The notes: generated by a model from the letters alone, not told the origin. 64,000 bases of DNA from Agathobacter ruminis (GCF_002735305.1 NZ_PDYG01000008.1:31871-95870), one strand, 5' to 3'. Numbered from the stretch's first letter, positions 52,958 to 63,325 are shown. A program made the numbers and translations.

Positions 52958-53974
52958 ATGGCAGTAAGAGTAGCTATTAACGGATTTGGCCGTATCGGTC
53001 GTCTTGCTTTTAGACAGATGTTCGGAGCAGAAGGATACGAAGTAGTAGCAATCAACGATTTGACAAGCCCAAAAATGCTTGCACACTTATTAAAGTATGA
53101 TTCATCACAGGGTAAGTATGAATTGGCAGACAAGGTATCTGCTGGTGAGGATTCTATCACCGTTGATGGAAAGGAAATCAAGATTTATGCATTCCCAGAT
53201 GCAAACAACTGCCCTTGGAAAGAATTAAATGTTGATGTTGTTCTTGAGTGTTCAGGATTCTATACATCTAAGGAAAAGGCTCAGGCTCATATCAATGCAG
53301 GAGCACGTAAGGTTGTTATCTCTGCACCTGCAGGAAACGATCTTCCTACAATCGTATACAACACTAACCACGAGACATTAAAGGCTTCTGATACCATTAT
53401 TTCAGCAGCTTCTTGTACAACAAACTGCTTAGCACCAATGGCAGATGCATTAAACAAGTATGCACCTGTACAGTCTGGTATCATGGTAACCATCCATGCT
53501 TACACAGGAGATCAGATGACTCTTGATGGACCACAGCGTAAGGGTGACCTTCGTCGTTCTCGTGCAGCAGCTGTTAACATCGTTCCTAACTCTACCGGAG
53601 CAGCTAAGGCAATCGGCCTTGTTATCCCAGAGTTAAACGGAAAGCTCATCGGATCTGCACAGCGTGTACCTACCCCTACAGGATCTACCACAATCTTAAC
53701 AGCAGTTGTTAAGAAGGCAGACGTAACTGTTGAGGGAATCAACGCAGCTATGAAGGCAGCAGCAAACGAGTCATTCGGATACAACGAGGATGAAATCGTT
53801 TCTTCTGATATCGTAGGAATGAGATTCGGATCTTTATTCGATGCTACTCAGACCATGGTTAGCAAGATCTCTGATGATTTATATGAAGTTCAGGTTGTTT
53901 CTTGGTATGATAACGAGAACAGCTACACTTCTCAGATGGTTCGTACCATCAAGTACTTCTCAGAGTTAGCTTAA
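52958..53974 (+). CDS. gap: Glyceraldehyde-3-phosphate dehydrogenase
   Basis: 338 residues, RBS TAGGAGGA at 52942-52949. NAD-binding [13 protein letters not shown] and acidic D34 (NAD type), catalytic C153 in [12 protein letters not shown], and the C-terminal [14 protein letters not shown]. It oxidises glyceraldehyde 3-phosphate with phosphate to 1,3-bisphosphoglycerate. Codons are biased to the frequent ones of this genome (AAG, GCA, TTA), as expected for high expression. It has its own promoter and a terminator, so it is separable from pgk-tpiA. Confidence 0.97.
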   Translation: MAVRVAINGFGRIGRLAFRQMFGAEGYEVVAINDLTSPKMLAHLLKYDSSQGKYELADKVSAGEDSITVDGKEIKIYAFPDANNCPWKELNVDVVLECSGFYTSKEKAQAHINAGARKVVISAPAGNDLPTIVYNTNHETLKASDTIISAASCTTNCLAPMADALNKYAPVQSGIMVTIHAYTGDQMTLDGPQRKGDLRRSRAAAVNIVPNSTGAAKAIGLVIPELNGKLIGSAQRVPTPTGSTTILTAVVKKADVTVEGINAAMKAAANESFGYNEDEIVSSDIVGMRFGSLFDATQTMVSKISDDLYEVQVVSWYDNENSYTSQMVRTIKYFSELA

Positions 53975-54063
53975 TTTTTCTAACTTTAACGGGAAGAACG
54001 GCATAATTTGGCTGGATTATGGTTTTGCCAGAGGCGAATTTGTGTCGGGCACAAGAACAATCA

Positions 54064-54093
54064 CCCCAGTCAGACACTGACTGGGGTTTTTTT
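54064..54093 (+). terminator. Intrinsic terminator after gap
   Basis: Nine-bp stem CCCCAGTCA (54064-54072) with TGACTGGGG (54078-54086), GACAC loop, seven T. Confidence 0.95.
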
Positions 54094-54116
54094 CATTCAA
54101 TAAAGGAGGAATCAAA

Positions 54117-55340
54117 ATGTCATTAAACAAGAAATCAGTTGATGATATCAATGTAAAAGGAAAAAGAGTCCTTGTAAGATGTGACTTTAATGTTCCGTTG
54201 AAGGAAGGCAAGATTACAGACGAAACCCGTATTGTTGCAGCACTTCCTACAATCCAGAAATTATTAAATGATGGTGGAAAGGTAATCCTTTGCTCACACC
54301 TCGGAAAAGTAAAGAACGGACCAAACGAGGGTGAGTCTTTGGCACCGGTTGCAGAAAGACTTGCTGAGAAGCTTGGCAAGCCGGTTAATTTTGTAGCTGA
54401 TTACAATGTAACCGGAGAGGCAGCAACTGCAGCAGTTGCTGCCATGAAAGAAGGAGATGTTGTTCTTCTTCAGAATACCCGTTTCCGCGGTGCAGAAGAG
54501 ACCAAGAACGGCGAAGAGTTCTCTAAGGAACTTGCAGATCTTGCTGATGTATATGTATGTGACGCATTTGGTTCATCTCACAGAGCACATGCTTCCGTAG
54601 CCGGTGTTACCAAATTCATCTCTGCAAAGGGCGGCGAGAATGTTGTTGGATATTTGATGCAGAAAGAAATCGACTTCCTTGGAAAGGCTGTAGAGAATCC
54701 GGTTCGTCCATTCGTAGCAATCCTCGGTGGTGCTAAGGTTGCTGATAAATTAAATGTTATCGATAACCTTCTTGAGAAGGCTGATACCTTAATCATCGGT
54801 GGTGGAATGGCTTATACTTTCTTAAAGGCACAGGGCAAGGAAATCGGTACTTCTATGCTTGATGAGTCTAAGATTGATTACTGCAAGGAAATGATGGCAA
54901 AGGCAGAGAAGCTTGGCAAGAAGATTCTTCTCCCGGTTGATGCTGTTACCATTAAGGATTTCCCAAATCCAATCGATGCTCCAATCGAGACCGAAACTTA
55001 TGATGCAGATGCAATGCCTGCAGATCGTGAAGGATGCGATATCGGACCTAAGACCCGTGAACTTTATGCAGCAGCAGTTGCTGATGCAAAGACCGTTGTT
55101 TGGAACGGACCAATGGGTGTATTCGAGAATCCTACTCTTGCAGCAGGTACACTCGCAGTTGCTGAGGCACTTGCAAAGGCTGATGCTACTACCATTATCG
55201 GTGGTGGTGATTCCGCAGCAGCAGTAAACCAGATGGGTATGGCAGACAAGATGAGCCATATTTCTACCGGTGGCGGAGCTTCCCTTGAATTCCTTGAAGG
55301 CAAGGAGTTACCTGGTGTAGCAGCTGCAGATGACAAATAA
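54117..55340 (+). CDS. pgk: Phosphoglycerate kinase
   Basis: 407 residues, RBS AAAGGAGGA at 54103-54111. N-domain [17 protein letters not shown] and RVVAALPTI-like [13 protein letters not shown]-domain GGAKVADKL, nucleotide loop GPMGVFENP and the C-terminal GGGDSAAAV and [15 protein letters not shown]. It transfers phosphate from 1,3-bisphosphoglycerate to ADP. The gene begins 24 nt after the gap terminator T-run; no clear promoter was found in the short gap, so some read-through from gap is likely. A tpiA gene follows 20 nt downstream. Confidence 0.97.
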   Translation: MSLNKKSVDDINVKGKRVLVRCDFNVPLKEGKITDETRIVAALPTIQKLLNDGGKVILCSHLGKVKNGPNEGESLAPVAERLAEKLGKPVNFVADYNVTGEAATAAVAAMKEGDVVLLQNTRFRGAEETKNGEEFSKELADLADVYVCDAFGSSHRAHASVAGVTKFISAKGGENVVGYLMQKEIDFLGKAVENPVRPFVAILGGAKVADKLNVIDNLLEKADTLIIGGGMAYTFLKAQGKEIGTSMLDESKIDYCKEMMAKAEKLGKKILLPVDAVTIKDFPNPIDAPIETETYDADAMPADREGCDIGPKTRELYAAAVADAKTVVWNGPMGVFENPTLAAGTLAVAEALAKADATTIIGGGDSAAAVNQMGMADKMSHISTGGGASLEFLEGKELPGVAAADDK

Positions 55341-55360
55341 ATCATAAGGAGATAGTAATC

Positions 55361-56107
55361 ATGGCAAGAAGAAGAATTATTGCTGGAAACTGGAAAATGA
55401 ACAAGACTCCTTCCGAGGCAATTGCACTTGTAAATGAATTAAAGGATCTTGTTGTAAATCCGGATGTAGATGTAGTATATTGCGTACCTGCAATCGATAT
55501 TGTACCGGTTGTAGAGGCAGTAAAGGGTACCAATGTTGCAGTTGGTGCTGAGAATATGTATTTTGAGGAGAGCGGTGCTTTCACCGGAGAAATCTCGGCT
55601 GCAATGCTTGTAGATGCCGGCGTAAAGTATGTAATCCTTGGACATTCTGAGAGAAGAGATTACTTCAAGGAAGATGATGTTCTTTTGAACAAAAAGGTTA
55701 AGAAGGCATTTGAAGCAGGACTTACTCCGATTCTTTGCTGTGGCGAGAGCTTAGAGCAGAGAGAGCTTGGCGTGACCATGGATTGGATTCGTCTTCAGAT
55801 TAAGTCCGATCTTGCAGGTGTAACTGCAGATCAGGTAAAGAAGCTTGTAATTGCTTATGAGCCAATCTGGGCAATCGGAACAGGCAAGACTGCTACTTCC
55901 GATCAGGCAGAAGAAGTATGTAAGGGAATCCGTGAATTGATCGCAGAAATTTACGATCAGGAAACTGCTGATGCAGTTCGTATTCAGTACGGCGGATCCA
56001 TGAATGCAGGCAATGCTGCTGAACTTCTTGCAAAGCCAAACATTGACGGTGGACTTATCGGAGGCGCTTCTTTGAAGGCTGATTTTGGTAAAGTCGTAAA
56101 CGCATAA
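55361..56107 (+). CDS. tpiA: Triosephosphate isomerase
   Basis: 248 residues, RBS AAGGAGA at 55347-55353. Catalytic residues are evident: K in [10 protein letters not shown] in [10 protein letters not shown] and E in [15 protein letters not shown]; the phosphate-gripping loop [10 protein letters not shown] follows. It interconverts dihydroxyacetone phosphate and glyceraldehyde 3-phosphate. Second gene of the pgk-tpiA unit, closed by a strong terminator 7 nt after its stop. Confidence 0.97.
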   Translation: MARRRIIAGNWKMNKTPSEAIALVNELKDLVVNPDVDVVYCVPAIDIVPVVEAVKGTNVAVGAENMYFEESGAFTGEISAAMLVDAGVKYVILGHSERRDYFKEDDVLLNKKVKKAFEAGLTPILCCGESLEQRELGVTMDWIRLQIKSDLAGVTADQVKKLVIAYEPIWAIGTGKTATSDQAEEVCKGIRELIAEIYDQETADAVRIQYGGSMNAGNAAELLAKPNIDGGLIGGASLKADFGKVVNA

Positions 56108-56113
56108 TGAATG

Positions 56114-56157
56114 AAAGGGACTTTTTATCTGAATTTAGATAAAAAGTCCTTTTTTTA
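56114..56157 (+). terminator. Intrinsic terminator after tpiA
   Basis: Seventeen-bp stem 56114-56130 with 56137-56153 (one G-U pair), GAATTT loop, T-run to 56157. Confidence 0.92.
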
Positions 56158-56166
56158 TCATGAATA

Positions 56167-56175
56167 TGATATAAT
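56167..56175 (+). promoter_or_regulatory. Extended -10 promoter giving an apparently leaderless capA-like transcript
   Basis: TGATATAAT, an extended -10 element (TG at 56167-56168, TATAAT at 56170-56175), with no good -35. Seven bases separate it from the ATG at 56183, and no RBS is seen. Confidence 0.72.
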
Positions 56176-56182
56176 TTGGTTT

Positions 56183-57694
56183 ATGAAAATGACAAAGAAC
56201 ATGAGAATCCTGATTTGTGTGATCGTGCTTCTTGTCATACTTTCTGCGGCGCTTTTTGGGAGTGAGTACCGAGAGCGTATGAGCGAGAAGCAAGCCAGGC
56301 AGGAAAAAATTGAAAATCAGTATGGGAAAACTTTACATTTGGATGATGAGACCGGTGTGAGCAAGGCGGTATTGATTATGATAGAGGAGGCTGATCATTC
56401 GCTGACCGGAGATTATCCATTGGATGAAGCATTCTATTATTGGATTGCCGCACAATTCGGCCATGATGCGATTGTGGATCTGGCATATTCGGTTCATCAG
56501 GGAATCGCAACCGAAAAAATCTGGAGAGAATGCACAGGGGAGAGCATCCACACACTGTATGCGGAATATTGCAAGGAAAAAAGTTTTGCAACTTATACAA
56601 CAGGAAATGTCACATGGCCGCAGGCCACAGACAATTCCACCATTTCGGTTGTGGGAGATTTGTGCTTTTCAAACGGATGGTATACGCAAAACATGCTCGA
56701 GGAAAACGGAGGTGCATTAACCTCTGTATTTTCTGCGGATTTGATCAGCACTTTGAATCAGTCTGCGGTCACCTGGGCAAACAATGAATTTGTATATGCC
56801 GACGGCGGAACCCCATTAGAAGGAAAAGATTATATATTTGCAACAGAACCAAAGAATGTTGCAAATCTGAATGCATTGGGCATTGATATTGTATCATTGG
56901 CAAATAATCATGCCTATGATTATGGCGCGGATGGGGTACTGTCGTCCATGAAAACTCTGCGCAATGCAGGGATTCGTTATGTGGGTGCGGGAAAAGATAT
57001 CAAGGAAGCCATGCAACCACAATATTTTATTGTCGGCGGCAAAAAGATTGCGCTTGTCGCGGCAACACAGGTGGAAATCAGCCTGAATTATACCAAGGAA
57101 GCAACAGAGGATCGTGCAGGTGTATTAAAGACACTTGATCCGGAAAAGTTTGTCCGTGTCATTCAGGAAGCAAAAGAGAACAGTGATTATGTGATTGCCT
57201 ATGTACACTGGGGCTGGGAAGGCCGACTGCGTGCGGACGAGGCCCAGATGGAACTGGCGAGAGCGTTTGCAAAAGCCGGAGCAGATGTGATTGTAGGAAA
57301 TCACTCGCACAGAATGCAGGGAGCCACTTATGTGGACGGGGTCCCGGTAATCTGGTCACTCGGCAATTTTTGGCTTTCGACGGGCAGCTTATATACAGCG
57401 GTTGCGCAAATCACGGTACCGAAATCCGGAGCACTGGAAGTTTCGGTTTTGCCATGCAAACAATCCAATCTCTATACATCCGTGCTCAAGGATGACAATC
57501 AGCGCAAAGCATTCTATGAATATTTTGCAGATTTGTCCTATGCAATCGGAATCAAAGAGGATGGAACACTTGGTTTTCGAACCGGAGAACCGGATGGTTC
57601 ATTTGCCTATTATTCGGGCCGCGAATATGCGAAAAGGACTGCAAGTATCGATCTGGATGGAAATGCCATTGATGGTGTAGGAAATCTGCGGTAA
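56183..57694 (+). CDS. CapA-family (poly-gamma-glutamate synthesis) protein
   Basis: 503 residues from the ATG at 56183; the longer frame from 56111 runs through the tpiA terminator and is not credible. A signal anchor (MRILICVIVLLVILSAAL) exports a domain of the PGA_cap metallophosphatase-like superfamily: VVGDLCFSNG, DIVSLANNHAYDYG, YVHWGWEGR and DVIVGNHSHRMQG supply the Asp, Asn and His metal ligands. The first 140 residues after the anchor are a separate domain with a KxxRECTGES lysozyme-like helix feature of unknown sense. CapA proteins help release or attach poly-gamma-glutamate, but no capBC genes are here, so the function is uncertain. Translation is probably leaderless. Confidence 0.85.
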   Translation: MKMTKNMRILICVIVLLVILSAALFGSEYRERMSEKQARQEKIENQYGKTLHLDDETGVSKAVLIMIEEADHSLTGDYPLDEAFYYWIAAQFGHDAIVDLAYSVHQGIATEKIWRECTGESIHTLYAEYCKEKSFATYTTGNVTWPQATDNSTISVVGDLCFSNGWYTQNMLEENGGALTSVFSADLISTLNQSAVTWANNEFVYADGGTPLEGKDYIFATEPKNVANLNALGIDIVSLANNHAYDYGADGVLSSMKTLRNAGIRYVGAGKDIKEAMQPQYFIVGGKKIALVAATQVEISLNYTKEATEDRAGVLKTLDPEKFVRVIQEAKENSDYVIAYVHWGWEGRLRADEAQMELARAFAKAGADVIVGNHSHRMQGATYVDGVPVIWSLGNFWLSTGSLYTAVAQITVPKSGALEVSVLPCKQSNLYTSVLKDDNQRKAFYEYFADLSYAIGIKEDGTLGFRTGEPDGSFAYYSGREYAKRTASIDLDGNAIDGVGNLR

Positions 57695-57723
57695 AAAAGG
57701 CAAAAAGTTGGCTAACATAACCA

Positions 57724-57752
57724 TTGCAAACAGAGGTGTTTCTCTGTATGAT
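57724..57752 (+). promoter_or_regulatory. Promoter of gpmI and the pur genes
   Basis: TTGCAA at 57724-57729, 17-nt spacer, TATGAT at 57747-57752. The -35 element is the same as for gap. Confidence 0.8.
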
Positions 57753-57804
57753 AGGTATGGTTAATAAGAGACAGTTTATCTGAAAGAAAAGTGAGGAATA
57801 AATT

Positions 57805-59346
57805 ATGAATAAGAAACCGGTTGTACTTATGGTTTTGGACGGATACGGTCTGAACGATAAGACGGAGGGAAATGCCATTGCAATGGCAAACACTCCGGTT
57901 ATGGATCGATTGATGAAGGAATGTCCGTTCGTGAAAGGAAATGCATCAGGACTTGCAGTCGGACTCCCGGATGGACAGATGGGCAATTCCGAAGTTGGAC
58001 ATATGAATATCGGCGCCGGCCGTATCATTTATCAGGATCTGACCCGCATTACCAAGGCAATCGAAGACGGTGATTTCTTTGAAAACAGCGCACTTCTGGC
58101 TGCAATGGAGAATTGCAAGAAGAACGACAGCGATTTACATCTTTGGGGTCTGCTTTCCGATGGTGGTGTACACAGTCATATCACCCATCTCTACGGCTTG
58201 CTTGAAATGGCAAAGAAGCAGGGGCTGACCAAAGTATTTGTACATGCATTTCTCGATGGACGCGATACACCGCCTGCATCCGGTAAAGATTTCATTGAAG
58301 AATTACAGAATAAGATGAACGAGATCGGAGTCGGAAAAGTAGCATCGGTTTCCGGCCGTTATTATGCAATGGATCGAGACAACAACTGGGATCGTGTTCA
58401 GAAAGCATATGATTCCCTGGTAAAGGGCGAGGGCGTAAAGGCAACAGATGCGGTTGCTGCAGTTGCCGATTCTTATGCACAGGATGTGACTGATGAATTC
58501 GTACTTCCTACTGTGATTACAGATGAAGCAGGCAATCCGCTTTCTCTTGTAAAGGCGAATGATTCCGTAATCTTCTTCAACTTCCGCCCGGACCGTGCAC
58601 GCGAGATTACCCGTGCATTCTGTGATGACAAGTTCGAAGGTTTCAATCGTGAATTCCTTCCGTTAACATATGTATGTTTCAAGGATTATGATGAGACAAT
58701 TCCGAACAAGACCATTGCATTTGAAAAAGAAAACATCGTGAATACATTTGGTGAATACCTTGCAAAATGCGGCAAGAAGCAGCTTCGTCTGGCTGAGACC
58801 GAAAAGTATGCACATGTTACTTTCTTCTTCAACGGTGGTGTCGAGGATCCGAATGTGGATGAATTCCGTTTGCTGGTAAATTCACCGAAGGATGTTGCAA
58901 CCTATGATCTGAAGCCGGAGATGAGTGCACCGGAAGTTGGAGTTGACTTAGTAGAAGCAATCAAATCAGACAAATACGATGTAATCGTCATAAATTTTGC
59001 AAATCCTGATATGGTAGGTCATACCGGAGTGATTTCGGCATGTATCAAGGCTGTTGAAAAAATCGATGAGCTTGTAGGTAAAGCGGTCGATGCAATTCAG
59101 GAAGTAAACGGAGCATTATTTATTTGTGCAGACCACGGAAATGCGGAACAGGAAATCAATTATGAGACCGGCGAACCGCATACCGCTCATACAACCAACC
59201 CGGTTCCATTTATTCTCGTAAACGGACCGGAAGGCGCTACGCTTCGTGAAAACGGATGTCTGGCCGATATTGCGCCGACACTTCTTGATATCATGGAACT
59301 TGAGCAGCCGGCTGAGATGACCGGAAAGAGCTTATTGGTAAGATAA
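57805..59346 (+). CDS. gpmI: 2,3-bisphosphoglycerate-independent phosphoglycerate mutase
   Basis: 513 residues, RBS GTGAGGAA at 57791-57798. Alkaline-phosphatase-like fold with MVLDGYGL (metal Asp), the phosphoserine site in GNSEVGHMNIGAGR, FLDGRDTPP, FFNFRPDRAREI and the C-terminal CADHGNAEQ. The enzyme uses manganese and converts 3- to 2-phosphoglycerate. Its separate promoter resembles that of gap, consistent with joint high expression of lower glycolysis. No terminator lies between it and purC (42 nt). Confidence 0.97.
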   Translation: MNKKPVVLMVLDGYGLNDKTEGNAIAMANTPVMDRLMKECPFVKGNASGLAVGLPDGQMGNSEVGHMNIGAGRIIYQDLTRITKAIEDGDFFENSALLAAMENCKKNDSDLHLWGLLSDGGVHSHITHLYGLLEMAKKQGLTKVFVHAFLDGRDTPPASGKDFIEELQNKMNEIGVGKVASVSGRYYAMDRDNNWDRVQKAYDSLVKGEGVKATDAVAAVADSYAQDVTDEFVLPTVITDEAGNPLSLVKANDSVIFFNFRPDRAREITRAFCDDKFEGFNREFLPLTYVCFKDYDETIPNKTIAFEKENIVNTFGEYLAKCGKKQLRLAETEKYAHVTFFFNGGVEDPNVDEFRLLVNSPKDVATYDLKPEMSAPEVGVDLVEAIKSDKYDVIVINFANPDMVGHTGVISACIKAVEKIDELVGKAVDAIQEVNGALFICADHGNAEQEINYETGEPHTAHTTNPVPFILVNGPEGATLRENGCLADIAPTLLDIMELEQPAEMTGKSLLVR

Positions 59347-59388
59347 TTCTTACATAAGATATATGAAATAAAATAAAGGAGAACTATC

Positions 59389-60258
59389 ATGCAGGAGTAC
59401 AAGCCATTCAAAGAGGGAAAAGTAAGAGAGGTATATGACATCGGAGACAATCTTGTGATTACAGCGACCGATCGCATTTCAGCATTTGATCACATTTTGA
59501 AAAACAAGATTACCGATAAGGGCGCAATATTGACCCGGATGTCAGAATTCTGGTTCGATTTTACAAAGGATGTCCTTCCGAATCATATGGTATCAGTTGA
59601 TGTTAAGGACATGCCGGAATTCTTCCAACAGGAACGATTCGACGGCAATTCCATGCTTTGTAAAAAACTCGAGATGCTTCCAATCGAATGTATTGTCCGT
59701 GGATATATCACCGGAAGCGGATGGGCAAGCTATCAGGAGAATGGAACCGTATGCGGAATTACTTTACCGGAAGGTCTGGTTGAATCAGATAAACTTCCGG
59801 AGCCTATTTACACTCCTTCGACAAAGGCTGAACTCGGAGATCATGATGAGAATATCTCTTTCGAGCAATCAGTAGAAGTTCTGGAAAAAATCTATCCAGA
59901 ACGCGGTCGCGAATATGCCGAGAAACTTCGTGATTACACGATTGCTCTTTATAAGAAATGTGCAGAATATGCACTTTCAAAAGGAATCATTATTGCCGAT
60001 ACCAAGTTTGAATTTGGACTTGACGAGAATGGAAATGTTGTCTTGGGTGATGAGATGCTTACCCCTGACAGTTCACGCTTCTGGCCATTGGAGGGTTATG
60101 AACCTGGAAAAGGACAGCCATCTTATGACAAGCAGTTCGTGCGTGACTGGTTAAAGGCAAATCCGGACAGTGATTATCTCCTCCCGGATGATGTCATCGA
60201 AAAGACAATCGACAAATATAAAGAAGCATTTGAACTTTTGACAGGAAAGCCATTCTAG
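59389..60258 (+). CDS. purC: Phosphoribosylaminoimidazole-succinocarboxamide synthase
   Basis: 289 residues, RBS AAAGGAG at 59375-59381. The SAICAR synthetase fold begins KEGKVREVYDIGDNLVI (ATP loop) and has ATDRISAFDHIL, IECIVRGYITGSGW and the second signature DTKFEFGLDENG. It joins aspartate to CAIR in de novo purine synthesis. At 289 residues it belongs to the longer PurC type rather than the 235-residue form. First of three pur genes; purF begins 9 nt after it. Confidence 0.96.
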   Translation: MQEYKPFKEGKVREVYDIGDNLVITATDRISAFDHILKNKITDKGAILTRMSEFWFDFTKDVLPNHMVSVDVKDMPEFFQQERFDGNSMLCKKLEMLPIECIVRGYITGSGWASYQENGTVCGITLPEGLVESDKLPEPIYTPSTKAELGDHDENISFEQSVEVLEKIYPERGREYAEKLRDYTIALYKKCAEYALSKGIIIADTKFEFGLDENGNVVLGDEMLTPDSSRFWPLEGYEPGKGQPSYDKQFVRDWLKANPDSDYLLPDDVIEKTIDKYKEAFELLTGKPF

Positions 60259-60267
60259 AGGTTATTA

Positions 60268-61752
60268 ATGAACGAGTTATACAATAATTTATATGACGAA
60301 GACGCATTGCACGAAGAGTGCGGCGTCTTCGGTATCTACGACTTTGATGCAAATGATGTAGCATCTTCCATTTATTATGGACTGTTTGCCCTCCAGCACA
60401 GAGGACAGGAAAGCTGTGGTATTGCTGTTTCTGACACCCAGGGACCGAAAGGAAATATGTTATCCTATAAGGGAATGGGATTGGTAAACGAAGTCTTTAC
60501 AACAGAGCAGTTGGAAAAGATGCATGGGGATATCGGAGTCGGTCATGTGCGTTATTCTACAGCAGGGTCTTCCACCCGCGAAAATGCACAACCACTGGTT
60601 TTGAATTATGTAAAGGGCACCTTGGCTCTGGCACATAACGGAAACCTGATCAATGCCGCAGAGCTCCGTCACGACTTGGAGTATACAGGCGCTATTTTCC
60701 AAACTACAATTGATTCAGAGGTAATTGCATATCATATCGCGCGTGAGCGTTTGAATTCGAAGACTGTTGAAGAAGCTGTCGGACGCGCATGTCGCAAATT
60801 AAAAGGTGCATATTCTCTTGTGGTTGCATCTCCGCGTAAGCTGATTGGTGCGAGAGATCCACAGGGCTTTAAACCGCTTTGCATCGGAAAACGCGACAAT
60901 GCGTATATTATCACTTCCGAGACATGCGCACTTGATACCATTGGTGCTACTTTTGTGCGCGATATCAAGCCGGGAGAGGTGGTTACGATTACCCCTGAAA
61001 ACGGCATTGTATCGAATCTGGATATGACAGTTCCAAAGGAGCAGGAAGCACGATGCATTTTCGAATATATCTATTTCGCGCGTCCGGATTCCCATATTGA
61101 TGGCGAAAGCGTATACGCAAGCCGTATCAAAGCCGGTCGTTTTCTGGCACAGGATTCTCCGGTGGAAGCAGATCTGGTGACGGGTGTTCCGGAATCCGGA
61201 AATGCAGCTGCACTCGGTTATTCGTTAGAGTCGGGAATTCCTTACGGAACCGCATTTGTGAAGAATGCGTATGTGGGTCGTACATTTATCAAACCAAAGC
61301 AGTCCGCACGAGAGTCGTCTGTGCAGGTGAAACTGAATGTTCTGAAGGAAGCAGTACAGGGAAAGCGCGTGATTATGATCGACGATTCGATTGTGCGTGG
61401 TACCACATCAGACCGTATTGTAAAGATGCTTCGTGACGCCGGTGCAACAGAGGTGCATGTGAGAATCAGCTCGCCACCATTTTTGTGGCCGTGTTATTTC
61501 GGAACCGATATTCCGGCAAGAGAGCAGCTGATTGCCTACAATCGCAGCATCGAGGATATCCGCCAAATAATCGGGGCTGATTCATTGGGATATCTTGAAC
61601 TGGAACGACTGCCACAGTTGGTCAATGGATTGCCGATTTGCAACGGATGCTTTACCGGTAATTATCCGATGGACCCTCCGACAGAAGATATTCGCGGAGA
61701 TTATTATGACAAAGAGGCGGATTTGGAAAAACGCATTCTTTCTCGCCCGTAA
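60268..61752 (+). CDS. purF: Amidophosphoribosyltransferase
   Basis: 494 residues, RBS AGAGG at 60257-60261. The glutaminase nucleophile is C18 in HEECGVFGIY, so a 17-residue propeptide must be removed as in Bacillus PurF. The PRPP loop is VIMIDDSIVRGTTSDR, and the C-terminal CNGCFTGNYP provides two of the four cysteines of the [4Fe-4S] cluster of this oxygen-sensitive type. It makes phosphoribosylamine, the first step of purine synthesis, and is feedback-inhibited by AMP and GMP in the family. Its propeptide is longer than the 11 residues in Bacillus. Confidence 0.97.
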   Translation: MNELYNNLYDEDALHEECGVFGIYDFDANDVASSIYYGLFALQHRGQESCGIAVSDTQGPKGNMLSYKGMGLVNEVFTTEQLEKMHGDIGVGHVRYSTAGSSTRENAQPLVLNYVKGTLALAHNGNLINAAELRHDLEYTGAIFQTTIDSEVIAYHIARERLNSKTVEEAVGRACRKLKGAYSLVVASPRKLIGARDPQGFKPLCIGKRDNAYIITSETCALDTIGATFVRDIKPGEVVTITPENGIVSNLDMTVPKEQEARCIFEYIYFARPDSHIDGESVYASRIKAGRFLAQDSPVEADLVTGVPESGNAAALGYSLESGIPYGTAFVKNAYVGRTFIKPKQSARESSVQVKLNVLKEAVQGKRVIMIDDSIVRGTTSDRIVKMLRDAGATEVHVRISSPPFLWPCYFGTDIPAREQLIAYNRSIEDIRQIIGADSLGYLELERLPQLVNGLPICNGCFTGNYPMDPPTEDIRGDYYDKEADLEKRILSRP

Positions 61753-61787
61753 CGACTGAAGATTTTGCAAAAAGGAGATAAGATACA

Positions 61788-63239
61788 ATGGGAACTGATC
61801 GTTATATCAGCCCTCTTTCTGAGCGTTATGCCAGCAAAGAGATGCAATATATTTTTTCGCAGGATATGAAATTTACCACCTGGCGTAAGCTGTGGGTTGC
61901 ACTTGCGGAAACCGAGATGGAGCTTGGTTTATCCGAGAATGGGAAGCCGGTTATCACACAGGAACAGATAGATGAATTGAAAGCACATATTGATGATATC
62001 AATTATGATGTGGCAAAGGCGCGTGAAAAAGAGGTGCGCCATGATGTGATGAGTCATGTCTATGCCTATGGACAGCAATGCCCAAAGGCAGCGGGAATCA
62101 TCCACTTGGGTGCTACCAGCTGTTATGTCGGAGACAATACCGATATTATCATTATGCGTGAGGCATTAAAGCTCGTGCATAAGAAACTGGTTTGTGTCAT
62201 CGATGAACTTGCCAGGTTTGCAAAGGAATATAAGGATTTGCCAACAATTGCCTTTACTCATTTCCAACCGGCACAGCCGACGACCGTTGGAAAGAGAGCG
62301 ACTCTTTGGCTGAATGAATTCATGCTGGACCTCGAAGACCTCGAATATGTGCAGTCGACTTTGAAACTGCTTGGATCCAAAGGCACCACGGGTACACAGG
62401 CAAGCTTCTTAGAACTCTTTGATGGTGACAATGAGACCATCGACAAGATTGATCCGATGATTGCCAAGAAGATGGGATTTGAAGAATGCTATCCGGTATC
62501 CGGACAGACCTATTCAAGAAAGGTTGATACGAGAGTGGCCAATGTGCTTGCAGGCATCGCGGCATCTGCACATAAGATGTCAAATGATATTCGCCTGCTT
62601 CAGCATTTAAAGCAGGTCGAAGAACCGTTTGAAAAATCACAGATTGGTTCTTCCGCAATGGCTTATAAGCGCAATCCAATGCGCAGTGAGCGTATCGCTT
62701 CCCTTGCAGATTATGTGATGGTTGATGCTTTAAACCCTGCTATCGTTTCATCTACGCAGTGGTTTGAACGCACCCTTGATGATTCGGCCAATAAGAGATT
62801 GTCTATTCCGGAAGGATTCTTGGCAACTGATGGAATTTTGGATTTGTGTCTGAACGTAGTGGATGGACTTGTGGTTTATCCAAAGGTAATTTACAAGCAG
62901 TTCATGAGTGAGATCCCATTTATGGCAACCGAGAATATCATGATGGATGCGGTAAAGAATGGTGGCAACCGTCAGGAATTACATGAAAAGATTCGTACAC
63001 TGTCCATGGAAGCAGGAAAGACAGTTAAGGTAGAAGGAAAGGAAAACAATCTGGTTGAATTGATTGCGGCAGATCCGTCCTTTAATCTGACAAAAGAAGA
63101 AATTGAAAAGAACCTGAAACCGGAATTGTATGTCGGAAGAGCTCCGTATCAGGTGGAAGTTTATTTGCGAGATGTGGTTCATCCGGTGCTCGAAAAGAAT
63201 CGTGCAGAACTCGGAGTGACTGCTGATATAACTGTATAA
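61788..63239 (+). CDS. purB: Adenylosuccinate lyase
   Basis: 483 residues, RBS AAAGGAG at 61771-61777. All-helical fumarase/aspartase superfamily protein with HLGATSCYVGDN, THFQPAQPTTVGKR and the flexible signature loop GSSAMAYKRNPMRSERI that holds the catalytic serine. It releases fumarate from both SAICAR and adenylosuccinate, so it completes the step begun by PurC upstream. Length is typical of the longer ADSL form. Last gene of the unit; a strong terminator follows after 8 nt. Confidence 0.96.
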   Translation: MGTDRYISPLSERYASKEMQYIFSQDMKFTTWRKLWVALAETEMELGLSENGKPVITQEQIDELKAHIDDINYDVAKAREKEVRHDVMSHVYAYGQQCPKAAGIIHLGATSCYVGDNTDIIIMREALKLVHKKLVCVIDELARFAKEYKDLPTIAFTHFQPAQPTTVGKRATLWLNEFMLDLEDLEYVQSTLKLLGSKGTTGTQASFLELFDGDNETIDKIDPMIAKKMGFEECYPVSGQTYSRKVDTRVANVLAGIAASAHKMSNDIRLLQHLKQVEEPFEKSQIGSSAMAYKRNPMRSERIASLADYVMVDALNPAIVSSTQWFERTLDDSANKRLSIPEGFLATDGILDLCLNVVDGLVVYPKVIYKQFMSEIPFMATENIMMDAVKNGGNRQELHEKIRTLSMEAGKTVKVEGKENNLVELIAADPSFNLTKEEIEKNLKPELYVGRAPYQVEVYLRDVVHPVLEKNRAELGVTADITV

Positions 63240-63247
63240 AAATTTCT

Positions 63248-63284
63248 AAAAATCCAGCTGATAATCATCAGCTGGATTTTTTTG
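63248..63284 (+). terminator. Intrinsic terminator after purB
   Basis: Perfect 15-bp stem 63248-63262 with 63267-63281, AATC loop, T-run to 63284. Confidence 0.95.
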
Positions 63285-63325
63285 TTTTGGGACGAAAGAC
63301 CCATTTTATTTCAATCTTGTTTTGT

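Noticed and set aside
56111..56182. N-terminal extension of the CapA-family protein
   Set aside because: The extension encodes the tpiA terminator and the -10 element, so it cannot be on the same message.
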